Assembly: GCF_902499175.1 (NCBI RefSeq)
Contig: NZ_CABVQC010000030.1
Coordinates: forward strand, 1-64,000
From: Burkholderia aenigmatica
GTDB lineage: Bacteria; Pseudomonadota; Gammaproteobacteria; Burkholderiales; Burkholderiaceae
Reading direction: 5' to 3'
Length of the DNA stretch: 64,000 nucleotides
Shown in pieces: positions 23,766-32,201 of this stretch. Position numbers and translations under genes: made by a program. Below the pieces are notes generated by a model. It saw nothing but the letters and a program-made list of their open reading frames with translations, made no database searches and was not told where the DNA came from. Position 1 is the first letter of the stretch, and every line of letters begins with the position of its first letter.

Positions 23766-24926
23766 TCATGCAACCGCTGCATCCATCGCCTGCGACAGCG
23801 CCGACAACGCCGGCTGGAAACGCTCTGGCGGAAGATAGCCGAACCCCAGCCTGAACACGCGGCTGCTTTCGCCAAACCACGTGCCTGATGCGAGCTGTAC
23901 GTCGTGGTCAGGCAATACCTGCCAGAAGCGCGACACTGCCTGCTCGTCGAAAGCCTCCTGACGCAACCGCACGCAGCACAGTGCGCCAGCGTCCGGCCGC
24001 ACCCACTCGACACGTCGCCTTTCACGTTCGCACCAGCCGGACAGTGTATCGAGCGCGCCGGCAAGCAGCCGGCGGCGTGGCGCGAGCACGTGCTCGCGGT
24101 TGCGCAACACGGTTGCGGCCAGCGTCTCGTCGAGCACCGAACCCGAGATCACCGTATTCAGCTTCGCGACGAGCAGACGCGCCCGAAGCCCCGCGTCGGC
24201 CACCGTGAGCCACCCCGTGCGCAGACCAGGTGCGCCCAGCGCTTTCGACACCGACGAACCCGTGACGATGCGCGGATCGACACCCGCGAAACTGGCAGCC
24301 ACGGCAGTCTCGCCATAAGTCGCTTCGCGATAGGTCTCGTCGATGAACAGTATCGCGTCCGGACAGCGTTGCGCCATCAACGCCAGCAATGCATCGATTT
24401 CGGCGCGCGATGCCTGAACGCCGCCAGGATTCTGCGGGGACGCGATGCTGACCAGCCGCGTCTTCGACGACAGGCGCGCGTCGAACTGCGCGAGGTCCAG
24501 CCGGTAGCCGTTCTCGAACGACAACCGCACTTCACGCACCGTCGCGCCGGCGCCGACCAGGCAGTCGCGGCTCGGCGGAAAGCACGGCGTCGCGAGCACG
24601 GCCTCGTCGCCGGGCCGGCACACTTCATAGGCCAGCAGAAACAACCCGAGCGCGGTACCTTGCGTCGTCACGATTTGCTCAGCCGGCACATGGCAGATAT
24701 CGGCAATCGCGTCGCGCAGCACGGCAGCACCCGCCGACTGGCTGTAGCCGAGCTTCAGGTTACGGACCGCCTCGACACCGGCCAGATCCAGCAGCTCGCC
24801 GACCGTCAGGTCTTGCGACGTGCTCTCCGCCAGGTTGAAGGTCCGGTTCACGTCGAGCAGCGAGATGATTTCGTTGTGCGGAAATCGTCCGCGCCACTCA
24901 CTGGAATACGCTTGGGTCGTCTGCAT
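23766..24926 (-). CDS. PLP-dependent aminotransferase, class I/II
   Basis: 386 residues, fold-type I. Seen are the N-terminal arm, the TTQGTALGLFLLAYEV substrate region, ASPQNPGG with the conserved Asn, the DETYREATYG aspartate, the PLP lysine in TGSSVSKALGAPGLRTGW and the C-terminal Arg in SSRVFRLGFGYL. The specific amino donor cannot be told. It is divergent from a MocR-type regulator with paired repeats between them, and is followed by the binding-protein-like gene. This arrangement suggests regulated use of a particular amino acid. The ATG at 24926 gives the usual aminotransferase start; the long in-frame extension upstream overlaps the regulator promoter and gene start. Confidence 0.88.
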   Translation of the reverse strand: MQTTQAYSSEWRGRFPHNEIISLLDVNRTFNLAESTSQDLTVGELLDLAGVEAVRNLKLGYSQSAGAAVLRDAIADICHVPAEQIVTTQGTALGLFLLAYEVCRPGDEAVLATPCFPPSRDCLVGAGATVREVRLSFENGYRLDLAQFDARLSSKTRLVSIASPQNPGGVQASRAEIDALLALMAQRCPDAILFIDETYREATYGETAVAASFAGVDPRIVTGSSVSKALGAPGLRTGWLTVADAGLRARLLVAKLNTVISGSVLDETLAATVLRNREHVLAPRRRLLAGALDTLSGWCERERRRVEWVRPDAGALCCVRLRQEAFDEQAVSRFWQVLPDHDVQLASGTWFGESSRVFRLGFGYLPPERFQPALSALSQAMDAAVA

Positions 24927-25000
24927 GGGCAAGCCTCGCAATGGCCGATCGATGGATCGAAACACCGCCATCGTAGCGTTCGCACAAAAACCATAACAGC

Positions 25001-25035
25001 CACAATTTTCTGTCGATTGGATCAACACAATTCTG
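25001..25035. promoter_or_regulatory. Paired direct repeats, probable MocR operator
   Basis: CACAATTTTCTG (25001-25012) and CACAATTCTG (25026-25035) are direct repeats 25 bp apart in the gap between the divergent aminotransferase and MocR genes. MocR/PdxR-type regulators are known to bind two direct repeats in such gaps. Confidence 0.5.
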
Positions 25036-25093
25036 CGTGACGCACGCTCGTCGAACGGTCGATAATCAGACACTTCCCTGTCGCTGGTGTCCC

Positions 25094-26527
25094 ATGGAAA
25101 CGCAAACGTCATTCCGCTACAGGCAGCTGGCCGACCTCATCGTCGGCATGATCGAGAACGGTACGCTGGCACCCGGCACGCGGCTGCCGTCCGTGCGTGC
25201 CGTCAGCGAACAGCAACGCATCAGCGTCTCCACCGCGCTGCAGGCATACCGCCTGCTCGAAGATCGCGGCATCCTCGTATCGCGGCCGCAGTCGGGCTTC
25301 TACGTCGCGGCCGCACGCGGCGGCACGCTTGCATTGCCGAGCGCATCGCGCTCGCGCGCAAAGGCATCGACGGTGTCGATCAGCGGCGCCGTCGCCGCGA
25401 TGCTCGAACACGCGGCCAATTCGGCGCTCGTGCCGCTCGGATGTGCGGTGCCCGATCCGGCGCTGCTGCAATCGAAGCGGCTCGATCTCGCCCTCGCTCG
25501 CGCGGCGCGCCAGCATGGCACGCGCTACAACGTGTATTGCGCGCCTTACGGCGAACCGGCGCTGCGCCGCGAAATCGCGCGGCGTGCCATGCGCTTCGGG
25601 CACCCGCTGTCCGCCGACGACATCCTCGTCACGAATGGCTGCACCGAGGCGTTGACGCTCGCGCTGAATACCGTGGCAACGCGCGGCGATACGATCGCGG
25701 TGGAATCGCCGACCTACTTCGGTCTGCTTCACACGCTGGAGGCGCTGGGACTGAAGGCGCTGGAGTTGCCGACCGACCCGCTGCGCGGCGTCGACGTCGG
25801 CCTGCTCGCGCAGCGGCTCGAATCGGAATCGATCGCCGCCTGCGTGCTGTCGTCGAGCTTCGGCAATCCGCTCGGCTCCGCGATGAGCGACGACGACAAA
25901 CGGGCGCTGCTTGCGCTGCTCGCACGCCATCGGGTGCCGCTGATCGAAGACGACGTGTACGGCGACATCCACTTCGGGCGGGATCGGCCGAGGCCGTTCA
26001 GCGCACTCGACAGCGAGGCCGATACGATCTACTGCAGTTCGTTCTCGAAGAGCCTCGCGCCGGGATACCGGATCGGCTGGATCGCGGCGGGGGCTCGCAC
26101 TCAGCAGGTGATGGAACGCAAGCTTGCGCTCAGCCTGTGCGGCCCGGTGTTGCCACAGGTCGCGCTGGCCGACTTCCTCGCGAGCGGCGCATACGACGCG
26201 CATTTGCGCCGCATCCGGCGCGTGTTCGAGGACAACCTGGCGCGGATGACGCGCACGATCGAGGCCAGCTTTCCGGCCGACACGAAAGTGAGCCGGCCGG
26301 CCGGCGGTTTCGTGCTCTGGCTCGAACTGCCGAAGCGATTCGATTCACGCGCGCTGTTCGATGCCGCGCTCGAACAGGGCGTCTGCTTTGCGCCGGGCGA
26401 CATCTTCTCCGCCAGCCGGCGCTTTCGCCATTGCCTGCGCCTGAGCGCGGGGCATGTGTGGAACGCACGCATCGAGGACGGCGTCCGGTGCCTGGGCCGG
26501 CTCGCGCGGGCGCAACTCGCGCGCTGA
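25094..26527 (+). CDS. MocR/PdxR-like GntR regulator with aminotransferase domain
   Basis: 477 residues. An N-terminal GntR winged helix (residues 5-75: RYRQLADLIVGMIENGTLAP, then LPSVRAVSEQQRISVSTALQ) is joined by a short linker to a full fold-type I aminotransferase domain (about 110-470). PLP residues are the Lys in SSFSKSLAPGYRIGW, Asp in IEDDVYGD and Asn in SSFGNPLG. MocR proteins use PLP or PLP-amino-acid adducts as effectors and seldom catalyse. ATG 25094 is chosen; the earlier in-frame codons lie in the promoter. Divergent from the aminotransferase gene, its probable target. Confidence 0.93.
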   Translation: METQTSFRYRQLADLIVGMIENGTLAPGTRLPSVRAVSEQQRISVSTALQAYRLLEDRGILVSRPQSGFYVAAARGGTLALPSASRSRAKASTVSISGAVAAMLEHAANSALVPLGCAVPDPALLQSKRLDLALARAARQHGTRYNVYCAPYGEPALRREIARRAMRFGHPLSADDILVTNGCTEALTLALNTVATRGDTIAVESPTYFGLLHTLEALGLKALELPTDPLRGVDVGLLAQRLESESIAACVLSSSFGNPLGSAMSDDDKRALLALLARHRVPLIEDDVYGDIHFGRDRPRPFSALDSEADTIYCSSFSKSLAPGYRIGWIAAGARTQQVMERKLALSLCGPVLPQVALADFLASGAYDAHLRRIRRVFEDNLARMTRTIEASFPADTKVSRPAGGFVLWLELPKRFDSRALFDAALEQGVCFAPGDIFSASRRFRHCLRLSAGHVWNARIEDGVRCLGRLARAQLAR

Positions 26528-26559
26528 GCGCGGCCGCCGCCGCCCCGCGATCGCCCCAC

Positions 26560-27000
26560 TCAGCCGCCGATCTTGAACGTCGGCAACTGCTGCCCGAGCC
26601 GTGCGCCCATCTCCGCGCCGAGCGCCTGCAGCGCATTGAACGGCCGGATCATGACCTCGAATTCGACGATCCGTCCTTCGTCGTCGAAGCGAATCATGTC
26701 GATCCCCTTCAGCGCCTTGTCGCCGATGGCCGCGCTGAACTCCAGCACCACGCTCTTGCCGTCGTCGGTGACGAACTGGCGGTGATAGGTGAACTTCTCG
26801 AGGATCGTGATCACCGTGCGCAGCGCCAGCAATAGCGCGGGCGCCGGCCCGTAGGGCTTGAACGCCATCGGCGAACGGAACACGGCGTCCGGATGGACGA
26901 TCGATTCCAGTGCGCCAAAATCCTTGTGTTCGATCATCGCATGCCACTTGTCGAGCGATTGCGCGACAGCGGGTTGAAGGTGCTGCGGTGCGTTCGTCAT
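26560..27000 (-). CDS. NTF2-like (SnoaL-type) protein
   Basis: 146 residues with the cone-shaped NTF2 fold pattern: LDKWHAMIEHKDFGALESIV, HPDAVFRSPMAFKPYGP, ITILEKFTYHRQFVTDD, VLEFSAAIGDKALKGIDMIR and FDDEGRIVEFEVMIRP. Family members bind small hydrophobic ligands or catalyse isomerisation and hydration. A GGAGACTT site precedes the ATG. It follows the fadH gene by 43 bp on the same strand and probably shares its promoter and PadR-type operators. The ligand is unknown. Confidence 0.85.
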   Translation of the reverse strand: MTNAPQHLQPAVAQSLDKWHAMIEHKDFGALESIVHPDAVFRSPMAFKPYGPAPALLLALRTVITILEKFTYHRQFVTDDGKSVVLEFSAAIGDKALKGIDMIRFDDEGRIVEFEVMIRPFNALQALGAEMGARLGQQLPTFKIGG

Positions 27001-27043
27001 CGAAGTCTCCTGTCTCGTCGGGCGGAAAAGAAGCGAATCAGTC

Positions 27044-29068
27044 TCAAAGCGTGGCGGCAAGCGTCGTGCCCTGGTGAATCGCACGCTTCGCATCGAGCTC
27101 GGCGGCTTCGTGCGCGCCGCCGATCACGTGAACCTTGCGCCCGGCGGCCTCCAGTTGCTCCGCCAGTTCGCGCAACGGCTCCTGCCCCGCGCAGATCACG
27201 ACGTTGTCCACCGGCAGCGTCTGCTCGACGCCGTCGATCGTCACGTGGAAGCCTTCGTCGTCGATGCGCCGGTAGGTCACCGCCGACGACATCCCGACGC
27301 CGCGCGCCTTCAGTGCCGTGCGGTGGATCCATCCGGTGGTCTTGCCGAGCCCGTCGCCGACTTTCGACGCCTTGCGCTGCAACAGATGGACTTGCCGTGC
27401 CGCCGGCTCGGGCCGCGCATGGCGCAAGCCGCCTGCGTTCGCATACGACCGGTCGACGCCCCACTCGGCAAGGAACCCGTCCACGTCGACCTGTTCGCCG
27501 CCTGCGCGATGGACGAGATATTCCGCAACGTCGAAACCGATGCCGCCGGCGCCGACGATCGCGACGCTGCGGCCCACCGCCTTGTCGTCGCGCAATACGT
27601 CGAGGTAACCAAGCGTCTTCGCATGCCCGACGCCGTCGATCGGCGGCGTACGCGGCACGATGCCCGTCGCGATCACCACTTCGTCGAATTCGCCTTGCAA
27701 CAGCATCTCGGCGGTCGCGCGCGTGTTGAGGTAGAGCGTCACGCCGCGCAGTTCGATCTGCCGGCGGAAATACCGCAGCGTCTCGTTGAATTCTTCCTTG
27801 CCGGGCACCTTCTTCGCGATATTGAACTGGCCGCCGATCTCGGCGCCGGCTTCGTACAGCGTCACCGCATGACCGCGCTCGGCCGCGGTGACCGCGAAGC
27901 CGAGGCCCGCCGGCCCGGCGCCGACCACGGCGATCCGCTTGCGCTGCGGCGCGGGGCGAATCACGAGCTCGGTTTCATGGCACGCGCGCGGATTCACCAG
28001 GCACGACGTGATCCTGCCGCTGAACGTATGGTCGAGGCATGCCTGGTTGCAGCCGATGCACGTGTTGATTTCGTCCGGCCGCCCTTCCCGCGCCTTGCGG
28101 ACGAATTCGGCGTCGGCGAGAAACGGCCGCGCCATCGACACCATGTCGCAATAGCCATCGGCGAGCAGTTGCTCGGCGACTTCCGGCGTATTGATCCGGT
28201 TGGTCGCGACGAGCGGGATGCCGACCTTGCCCATCAGCTGCCGCGTGACCCACGCGTACGCGGCACGCGGCACCTTGGTCGCGATGGTCGGAATGCGCGC
28301 CTCGTGCCAGCCGATGCCCGTATTGATGATCGTCGCACCGGCCGACTCGATCGCCTGCGCGAGCCGAATCACCTCGTCGAGTGTCGAGCCGCCTTCGACG
28401 AGATCGAGCATCGACAGCCGGTAGATCAGGATGAAGTTCGTGCCGACCTGCTCGCGCACGCGCCGCACGATCTCGACCGGGAAACGGATGCGGTTCTCGT
28501 AGGCACCGCCCCATGCGTCGTCGCGATGGTTCGTGCGCGCGGCGATGAATTCGTTGATCAGGTAGCCCTCCGACCCCATGATCTCGACGCCGTCGTAACC
28601 CGCATGCTGCGCGAGCGCCGCGCATCGGACGAAATCGGCGATCGTCTCGTCGACTTCATCGCTGCTCAGCGCATGCGGCGTGAACGGGTTGATCGGCGCC
28701 TTCAGCGCGCTCGGCGCGGCGAGCGCCGGGTGATACGCGTAGCGCCCGAAATGGAGGATCTGCAGCGCGATCTTGCCGCCCTCCGCGTGCACCGCGCGCG
28801 TCACGACACGGTGACGATCGGCTTCCGCCTCGGTCGTCAGCATCGCGCCGCCCGGCGCCGGACGGCCGCGCTCGTTCGGCGCGAATCCGCCCGTGACGAT
28901 CAGGCCGGCTTCGCCTCGCGCGCGCTCGGCATAGAACGCCGCCATCCGCTCGAAGCCGTTCGGCGCTTCCTCGAGGCCGACGTGCATCGACCCCATCAGC
29001 ACCCGGTTCCTGAGCGACGTGAAGCCGAGTTCGAGCGGGGTCGTCAGATGCGGATAACGCGGTGTCAT
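27044..29068 (-). CDS. fadH: 2,4-dienoyl-CoA reductase (NADPH), FadH-like
   Basis: 674 residues, three-part flavoenzyme. The N-terminal TIM barrel (1-340) is of the old yellow enzyme type, with SMHVGLEE, FGRYAYHPALAAPS, FIAARTNHRDDAWGG and RPFLADAEF. A 4Fe-4S cluster is bound by Cys in CIGCNQACLDHTFSGR and SCLVNP. FAD and NADPH domains follow, with IAVVGAGPAGLGFAVTAAERG and SVAIVGAGGIGFDVAEYLVH. FadH removes 4,5-double bonds in unsaturated fatty acid oxidation. Relatives reduce other enoyl compounds, and the NTF2-like neighbour and dedicated repressor hint at such a specialised substrate. Gene-family call is firm, substrate is not. Confidence 0.88.
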   Translation of the reverse strand: MTPRYPHLTTPLELGFTSLRNRVLMGSMHVGLEEAPNGFERMAAFYAERARGEAGLIVTGGFAPNERGRPAPGGAMLTTEAEADRHRVVTRAVHAEGGKIALQILHFGRYAYHPALAAPSALKAPINPFTPHALSSDEVDETIADFVRCAALAQHAGYDGVEIMGSEGYLINEFIAARTNHRDDAWGGAYENRIRFPVEIVRRVREQVGTNFILIYRLSMLDLVEGGSTLDEVIRLAQAIESAGATIINTGIGWHEARIPTIATKVPRAAYAWVTRQLMGKVGIPLVATNRINTPEVAEQLLADGYCDMVSMARPFLADAEFVRKAREGRPDEINTCIGCNQACLDHTFSGRITSCLVNPRACHETELVIRPAPQRKRIAVVGAGPAGLGFAVTAAERGHAVTLYEAGAEIGGQFNIAKKVPGKEEFNETLRYFRRQIELRGVTLYLNTRATAEMLLQGEFDEVVIATGIVPRTPPIDGVGHAKTLGYLDVLRDDKAVGRSVAIVGAGGIGFDVAEYLVHRAGGEQVDVDGFLAEWGVDRSYANAGGLRHARPEPAARQVHLLQRKASKVGDGLGKTTGWIHRTALKARGVGMSSAVTYRRIDDEGFHVTIDGVEQTLPVDNVVICAGQEPLRELAEQLEAAGRKVHVIGGAHEAAELDAKRAIHQGTTLAATL

Positions 29069-29086
29069 GGGGTGTCTCCATTTTTA

Positions 29087-29147
29087 TGCAACAAGTTGCA
29101 CAGATAGTAGTTCACCACTTTCGTTTATGCAACCCGTTGCATAAACG
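29087..29147. promoter_or_regulatory. Two TGCAAC-N2-GTTGCA palindromes, PadR-type operators
   Basis: TGCAACAAGTTGCA lies at 29087-29100. At 29122-29147 is a larger perfect palindrome with 12-bp arms (CGTTTATGCAAC and its complement) around CC. Both share the core TGCAAC-N2-GTTGCA, 37 bp centre to centre. They lie between the fadH start and the divergent PadR gene. ATGCAAC-type palindromes are the known binding sites of PadR-family repressors. Confidence 0.75.
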
Positions 29148-29218
29148 CATCCGTCATCTTGTACTGTGGCCCCGATATGGCAAGATGCGATTCATTCCGC
29201 GGCCTCCTCCGATCCGAC

Positions 29219-29755
29219 ATGTCCCTGCCCCACGCACTCCTCACCGCTCTTGCCGAACGCCCGGGTTCAGGCTCCGAACTCGCCGACCGCTTCGATCGTT
29301 CGATCGGCTATTTCTGGCAGGCGACACACCAGCAGATCTATCGCGAGCTGGGGCGTCTCGAGGAAACGGGCTGGGTCGAATCGCTGCCGGCCGAATCGGG
29401 GCGCGGCCGCAAGCGCGCGTACCGGATCCTGCCGGCCGGCAAGAAGGAGTTGCGGCGCTGGATCGCCTAACCGGAAGATCCGACGCCGCTGCGCGAAGCA
29501 TTGATGGTGCGCCTGCGCGCGGAAGCGGTGCTCGGCCCGGCCGGCCTCGAGGACGAAATCAGGCGGCGCATCGCGCTGCACCAGGAGAAGCTCGACCTGT
29601 ATCTGCGGATCGAGGCGCGCGATTTTTCGGAAGGCGCCGATTCGCGCACGAAGCGCCTTCAGCATCTGGTACTGCAGGCCGGCATCGCGAACGAGCGGTT
29701 CTGGGTCGAATATTCGCAGCAGGCGCTTGACGTGCTGCGCTTGCCGAAGGATTGA
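29219..29755 (+). pseudogene. PadR-family repressor interrupted by an in-frame stop
   Basis: Residues 1-83 form the PadR winged helix: MSLPHALLTALAERPGSGSE, DRSIGYFWQATHQQIYRELG, and GRGRKRAYRILPAGKKELRR. TAA at 29468-29470 follows WIA. The same frame continues without break through PEDPTPLREALMVRLRAEAV to VEYSQQALDVLRLPKD at 29755. That is the normal C-terminal helical dimerisation domain (family length about 178). A single base change to TAA explains it. The truncated product would have DNA-binding parts but no dimer domain, so it is probably inactive, unless the stop is read through or is a sequencing error. Its operators upstream are intact. Confidence 0.85.
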
Positions 29756-29860
29756 CTCCGACGGGCGCTTGTCGCGAGGAATCGACGACGTTCGGCCGGG
29801 AGGCTTGTTTGCGGTGCGCGCGATCGGTTCGCCTTGATGACGCGCACCGGCCGGCCCGGC

Positions 29861-30277
29861 TCACGCAGCCGGTGCGATACGCAACGCGGTGCGGGCGTTC
29901 CGCGCATCGAGGCTGAACGCGCCCGCGCCGAAGTACGCGATCTGCAGCAGCCCGCCGGCCATCATCACGTTCTTCAGGAAGTGAATCATCTGGTTCTGGT
30001 CGGCGAAGTTGTGGTGGAAGAACACGGCGGTCACGACGCTGAACAGCGCCATCGCCAGCGCCACGGGGCGGGCGCGGTAACCCGACATCAGCAGCAGGCC
30101 GCCGCCCGCTTCGACGAGCACCGCGACCACGAAGGCGAGCGATGGCGCCGGCAGGCCGACGGAAGCGATGTAGCCGACGGTGGCCGCGTGTGCGGCGAGC
30201 TTGCTCAACCCGCTCATCAGAAACGGCGCGCCGATCAGAATGCGGCCGAGAAGCGGAAGATACTTGTAACGATCCAT
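29861..30277 (-). CDS. DoxX-family membrane protein
   Basis: 138 residues with four predicted membrane helices (about 8-25, 45-66, 70-90, 105-122). DoxX features are LGRILIGAPFLMSGLSKLA at the N-terminus, VEAGGGLLLMSGYRARPVAL in the middle and FFHHNFADQNQMIHFLKNVM. The family is linked to quinone or thiol redox and stress resistance. It lies 49 bp downstream of the pirin gene on the same strand, a common pairing, so the two are likely co-transcribed and perhaps controlled by the divergent LysR gene. Confidence 0.9.
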   Translation of the reverse strand: MDRYKYLPLLGRILIGAPFLMSGLSKLAAHAATVGYIASVGLPAPSLAFVVAVLVEAGGGLLLMSGYRARPVALAMALFSVVTAVFFHHNFADQNQMIHFLKNVMMAGGLLQIAYFGAGAFSLDARNARTALRIAPAA

Positions 30278-30326
30278 GATGAACTCCTGAAAATAAATGA
30301 TTCGGTGGACTGATAAATAAAGGCAT

Positions 30327-31025
30327 TCAGCCGGCGTCCACCATCACCAGCTCGGAATCTTCGACCGCGACGATGTCGAGCGCGGCCTCGTTCGTGATCG
30401 CGACGCCGTCGAGCGGCCCCACGCGTTCCCCGTTCACTTCGATGCGCCCCGATGCCGCGACGAGATACGCGCGGCGCGTCGCCCCCAATGCCTGCCTGAC
30501 CTGCTCGCCCGCCTTCAGCGTCGCACCGAGCACGCGTGCGTCGGCGCGGATCGGCAGCGCGCCTTCGTCGCCGGCATGGCCGCTCGCCAGCACGACGAAA
30601 CGCCCGGACCGGTCGCCTTTCGGAAACCGCTTCGTGCCCCACCCGGGCGCGCCGCCGTTTGAACGGGGCAACAGCCAGATCTGGTACAGCTTCAGCGGCG
30701 TGTCGCCCCGGTTGAATTCCGCATGCCGGATGCCGGTGCCGGCGCTCATCACCTGCACGTCGCCCGTGCTGATCGTGCCTTCGGACCCGAGCGTGTCGCG
30801 ATGCCCGAGCACGCCCTGCCGCACGTACGTGATGATTTCCATGTTGCGGTGCCCGTGCATCGGGAACCCGCCGCCGACGGCGATCTCGTCGTCGTTCCAC
30901 ACGATCAGCGGGCCCAGCGGCGCATGCTCGGGCGTGCCGTCGGCCGTCACGGCGAAATGGAATTTCGCGCGCAGCCAGCCGTGATTCGCGTTGTCCAGTG
31001 ATGCCCAGCGCCGATGCGTCAACAT
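30327..31025 (-). CDS. Pirin-family bicupin protein
   Basis: 232 residues, two cupin folds. The N-terminal cupin holds the metal ligands His in FPMHGHRNMEIITYV and His/Glu in GTGIRHAEFNRGD. The C-terminal cupin is shorter. The sequence resembles YhhW/quercetinase-type pirins (MLTHRRWASLDNANHGWL at the start). Some of these oxidise flavonols, others regulate metabolism. Its start has a GGAGGA site. It is divergent from a LysR gene and precedes doxX. Confidence 0.92.
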   Translation of the reverse strand: MLTHRRWASLDNANHGWLRAKFHFAVTADGTPEHAPLGPLIVWNDDEIAVGGGFPMHGHRNMEIITYVRQGVLGHRDTLGSEGTISTGDVQVMSAGTGIRHAEFNRGDTPLKLYQIWLLPRSNGGAPGWGTKRFPKGDRSGRFVVLASGHAGDEGALPIRADARVLGATLKAGEQVRQALGATRRAYLVAASGRIEVNGERVGPLDGVAITNEAALDIVAVEDSELVMVDAG

Positions 31026-31205
31026 GTCCTCCTCCTTTTCCTGCAGCCCGAACGACGGGCGGATGCCTGGCGGTGCCTTGCCGGTTTCTGCACGACACCG
31101 AACGTTGGATGAATGCTAATTTCGCAAAGATCGCTCGCATATCTCCGGAATCGCAACGTATCATTGCCACCAGTAGAACGATCTGAACGGACAGAGCCGC
31201 CCCCC

Positions 31206-32123
31206 ATGAATCCCATCGCCGATCTGAACGATCTCCGGCTGTTCGCGGAAGTGGTTGAACACGGGAGCTTTACGGCTGCCGCCCGCAGCCTCGGCGCGCA
31301 GACCTCGAAGCTCAGCCGGCGCATTCGTGCGCTGGAGGAAGAACTCGGCGTGCGGCTGCTCAATCGCACGAGCCGCAGCCTGTCGCTGACGGAAACCGGG
31401 CGACAGTTCCATCAGCATTGCGTCGCGCTGGTCGCGGAATCGAAGGCCGCGAAGGACATCGTCGACCGCACGCGCACGCAGCCGCAGGGCACGGTGCGCA
31501 TCAGTTGCCCGGTCGGATTGCTGAGTTCGGGTGTCGCCGGGATCGTCTCGCGATACATCGAGAGCAATCCGCAGGTTCAGGTGCAACTCGATGCGACCAA
31601 CCGGCGTGTCGACGTGGTCGAGGAAGGGCTGGATTTCGCGATCCGCGTCAGGGTTCCGCCGCTGGAGGACACCGATCTCGCGGTCCGGCAGCTCGGGCTG
31701 TCGTACCGGATTCTCGTTGCGAGCCCGGCACTGGCCGCGCGGTTTCCGGCACCCGAGTCGATCGACAGCCTGAAGGACTGGCCGACGGTATCAACGGCCG
31801 GCAGCGGCGACCGGTTCGTGTGGAACCTGACGGACACCGACGGGCACACGCTGTCCTTCACCCACCGGCCCCGGCTGGCCACCGACGACCTGGCGACCCT
31901 GCGGCTTGCCGCGCTCGACGGTATTGGCGTCGCCGAGTTGCCGCGCGAACTGGTGAATGCCGATCTTCAGGCCGGCCGGCTGATCCACCTGATGCCAGCG
32001 CTGTCTGCGCCGACGGCGCTCGTCCACGCGATCTTCCCGTCGCGGCGCGGGATGGTGCCCGCCGTACGCCATCTGCTCGATGCGCTCGTCGCGGGCTTCG
32101 ACGAACTGAACCGAATCGCGTAG
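31206..32123 (+). CDS. LysR-family transcriptional regulator
   Basis: 305 residues. The N-terminal helix-turn-helix (MNPIADLNDLRLFAEVVEHG, FTAAARSLGAQTSKLSRRIR) is of the AaeR/YhjC group. The effector domain has GTVRISCPVGLLSSGVAGIV, VVEEGLDFAIRVRVP and a C-terminal domain ending FDELNRIA. ATG at 31206 gives the standard LysR start; no strong ribosome-binding site is visible. It is divergent from the pirin-doxX pair and convergent with the quinone oxidoreductase gene. Such regulators usually control the divergent neighbours, here possibly in response to quinones or electrophiles. Confidence 0.92.
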   Translation: MNPIADLNDLRLFAEVVEHGSFTAAARSLGAQTSKLSRRIRALEEELGVRLLNRTSRSLSLTETGRQFHQHCVALVAESKAAKDIVDRTRTQPQGTVRISCPVGLLSSGVAGIVSRYIESNPQVQVQLDATNRRVDVVEEGLDFAIRVRVPPLEDTDLAVRQLGLSYRILVASPALAARFPAPESIDSLKDWPTVSTAGSGDRFVWNLTDTDGHTLSFTHRPRLATDDLATLRLAALDGIGVAELPRELVNADLQAGRLIHLMPALSAPTALVHAIFPSRRGMVPAVRHLLDALVAGFDELNRIA

Positions 32124-32201
32124 CAGCCGCACGGGTGTCGCGATGCAGCGCGCCAGCAAGACGCGTGCGGCGCACGTTGCGCCGCCGCACGCGGGTCCCG
32201 A

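Noticed and set aside
27074..29107. 677-codon plus-strand open frame
   Set aside because: Antisense to fadH and running into its operators.
29501..29755. Separate small gene after the PadR domain
   Set aside because: It is in the same frame as the PadR N-terminus and matches the missing dimerisation domain, so it is the second half of a broken gene.
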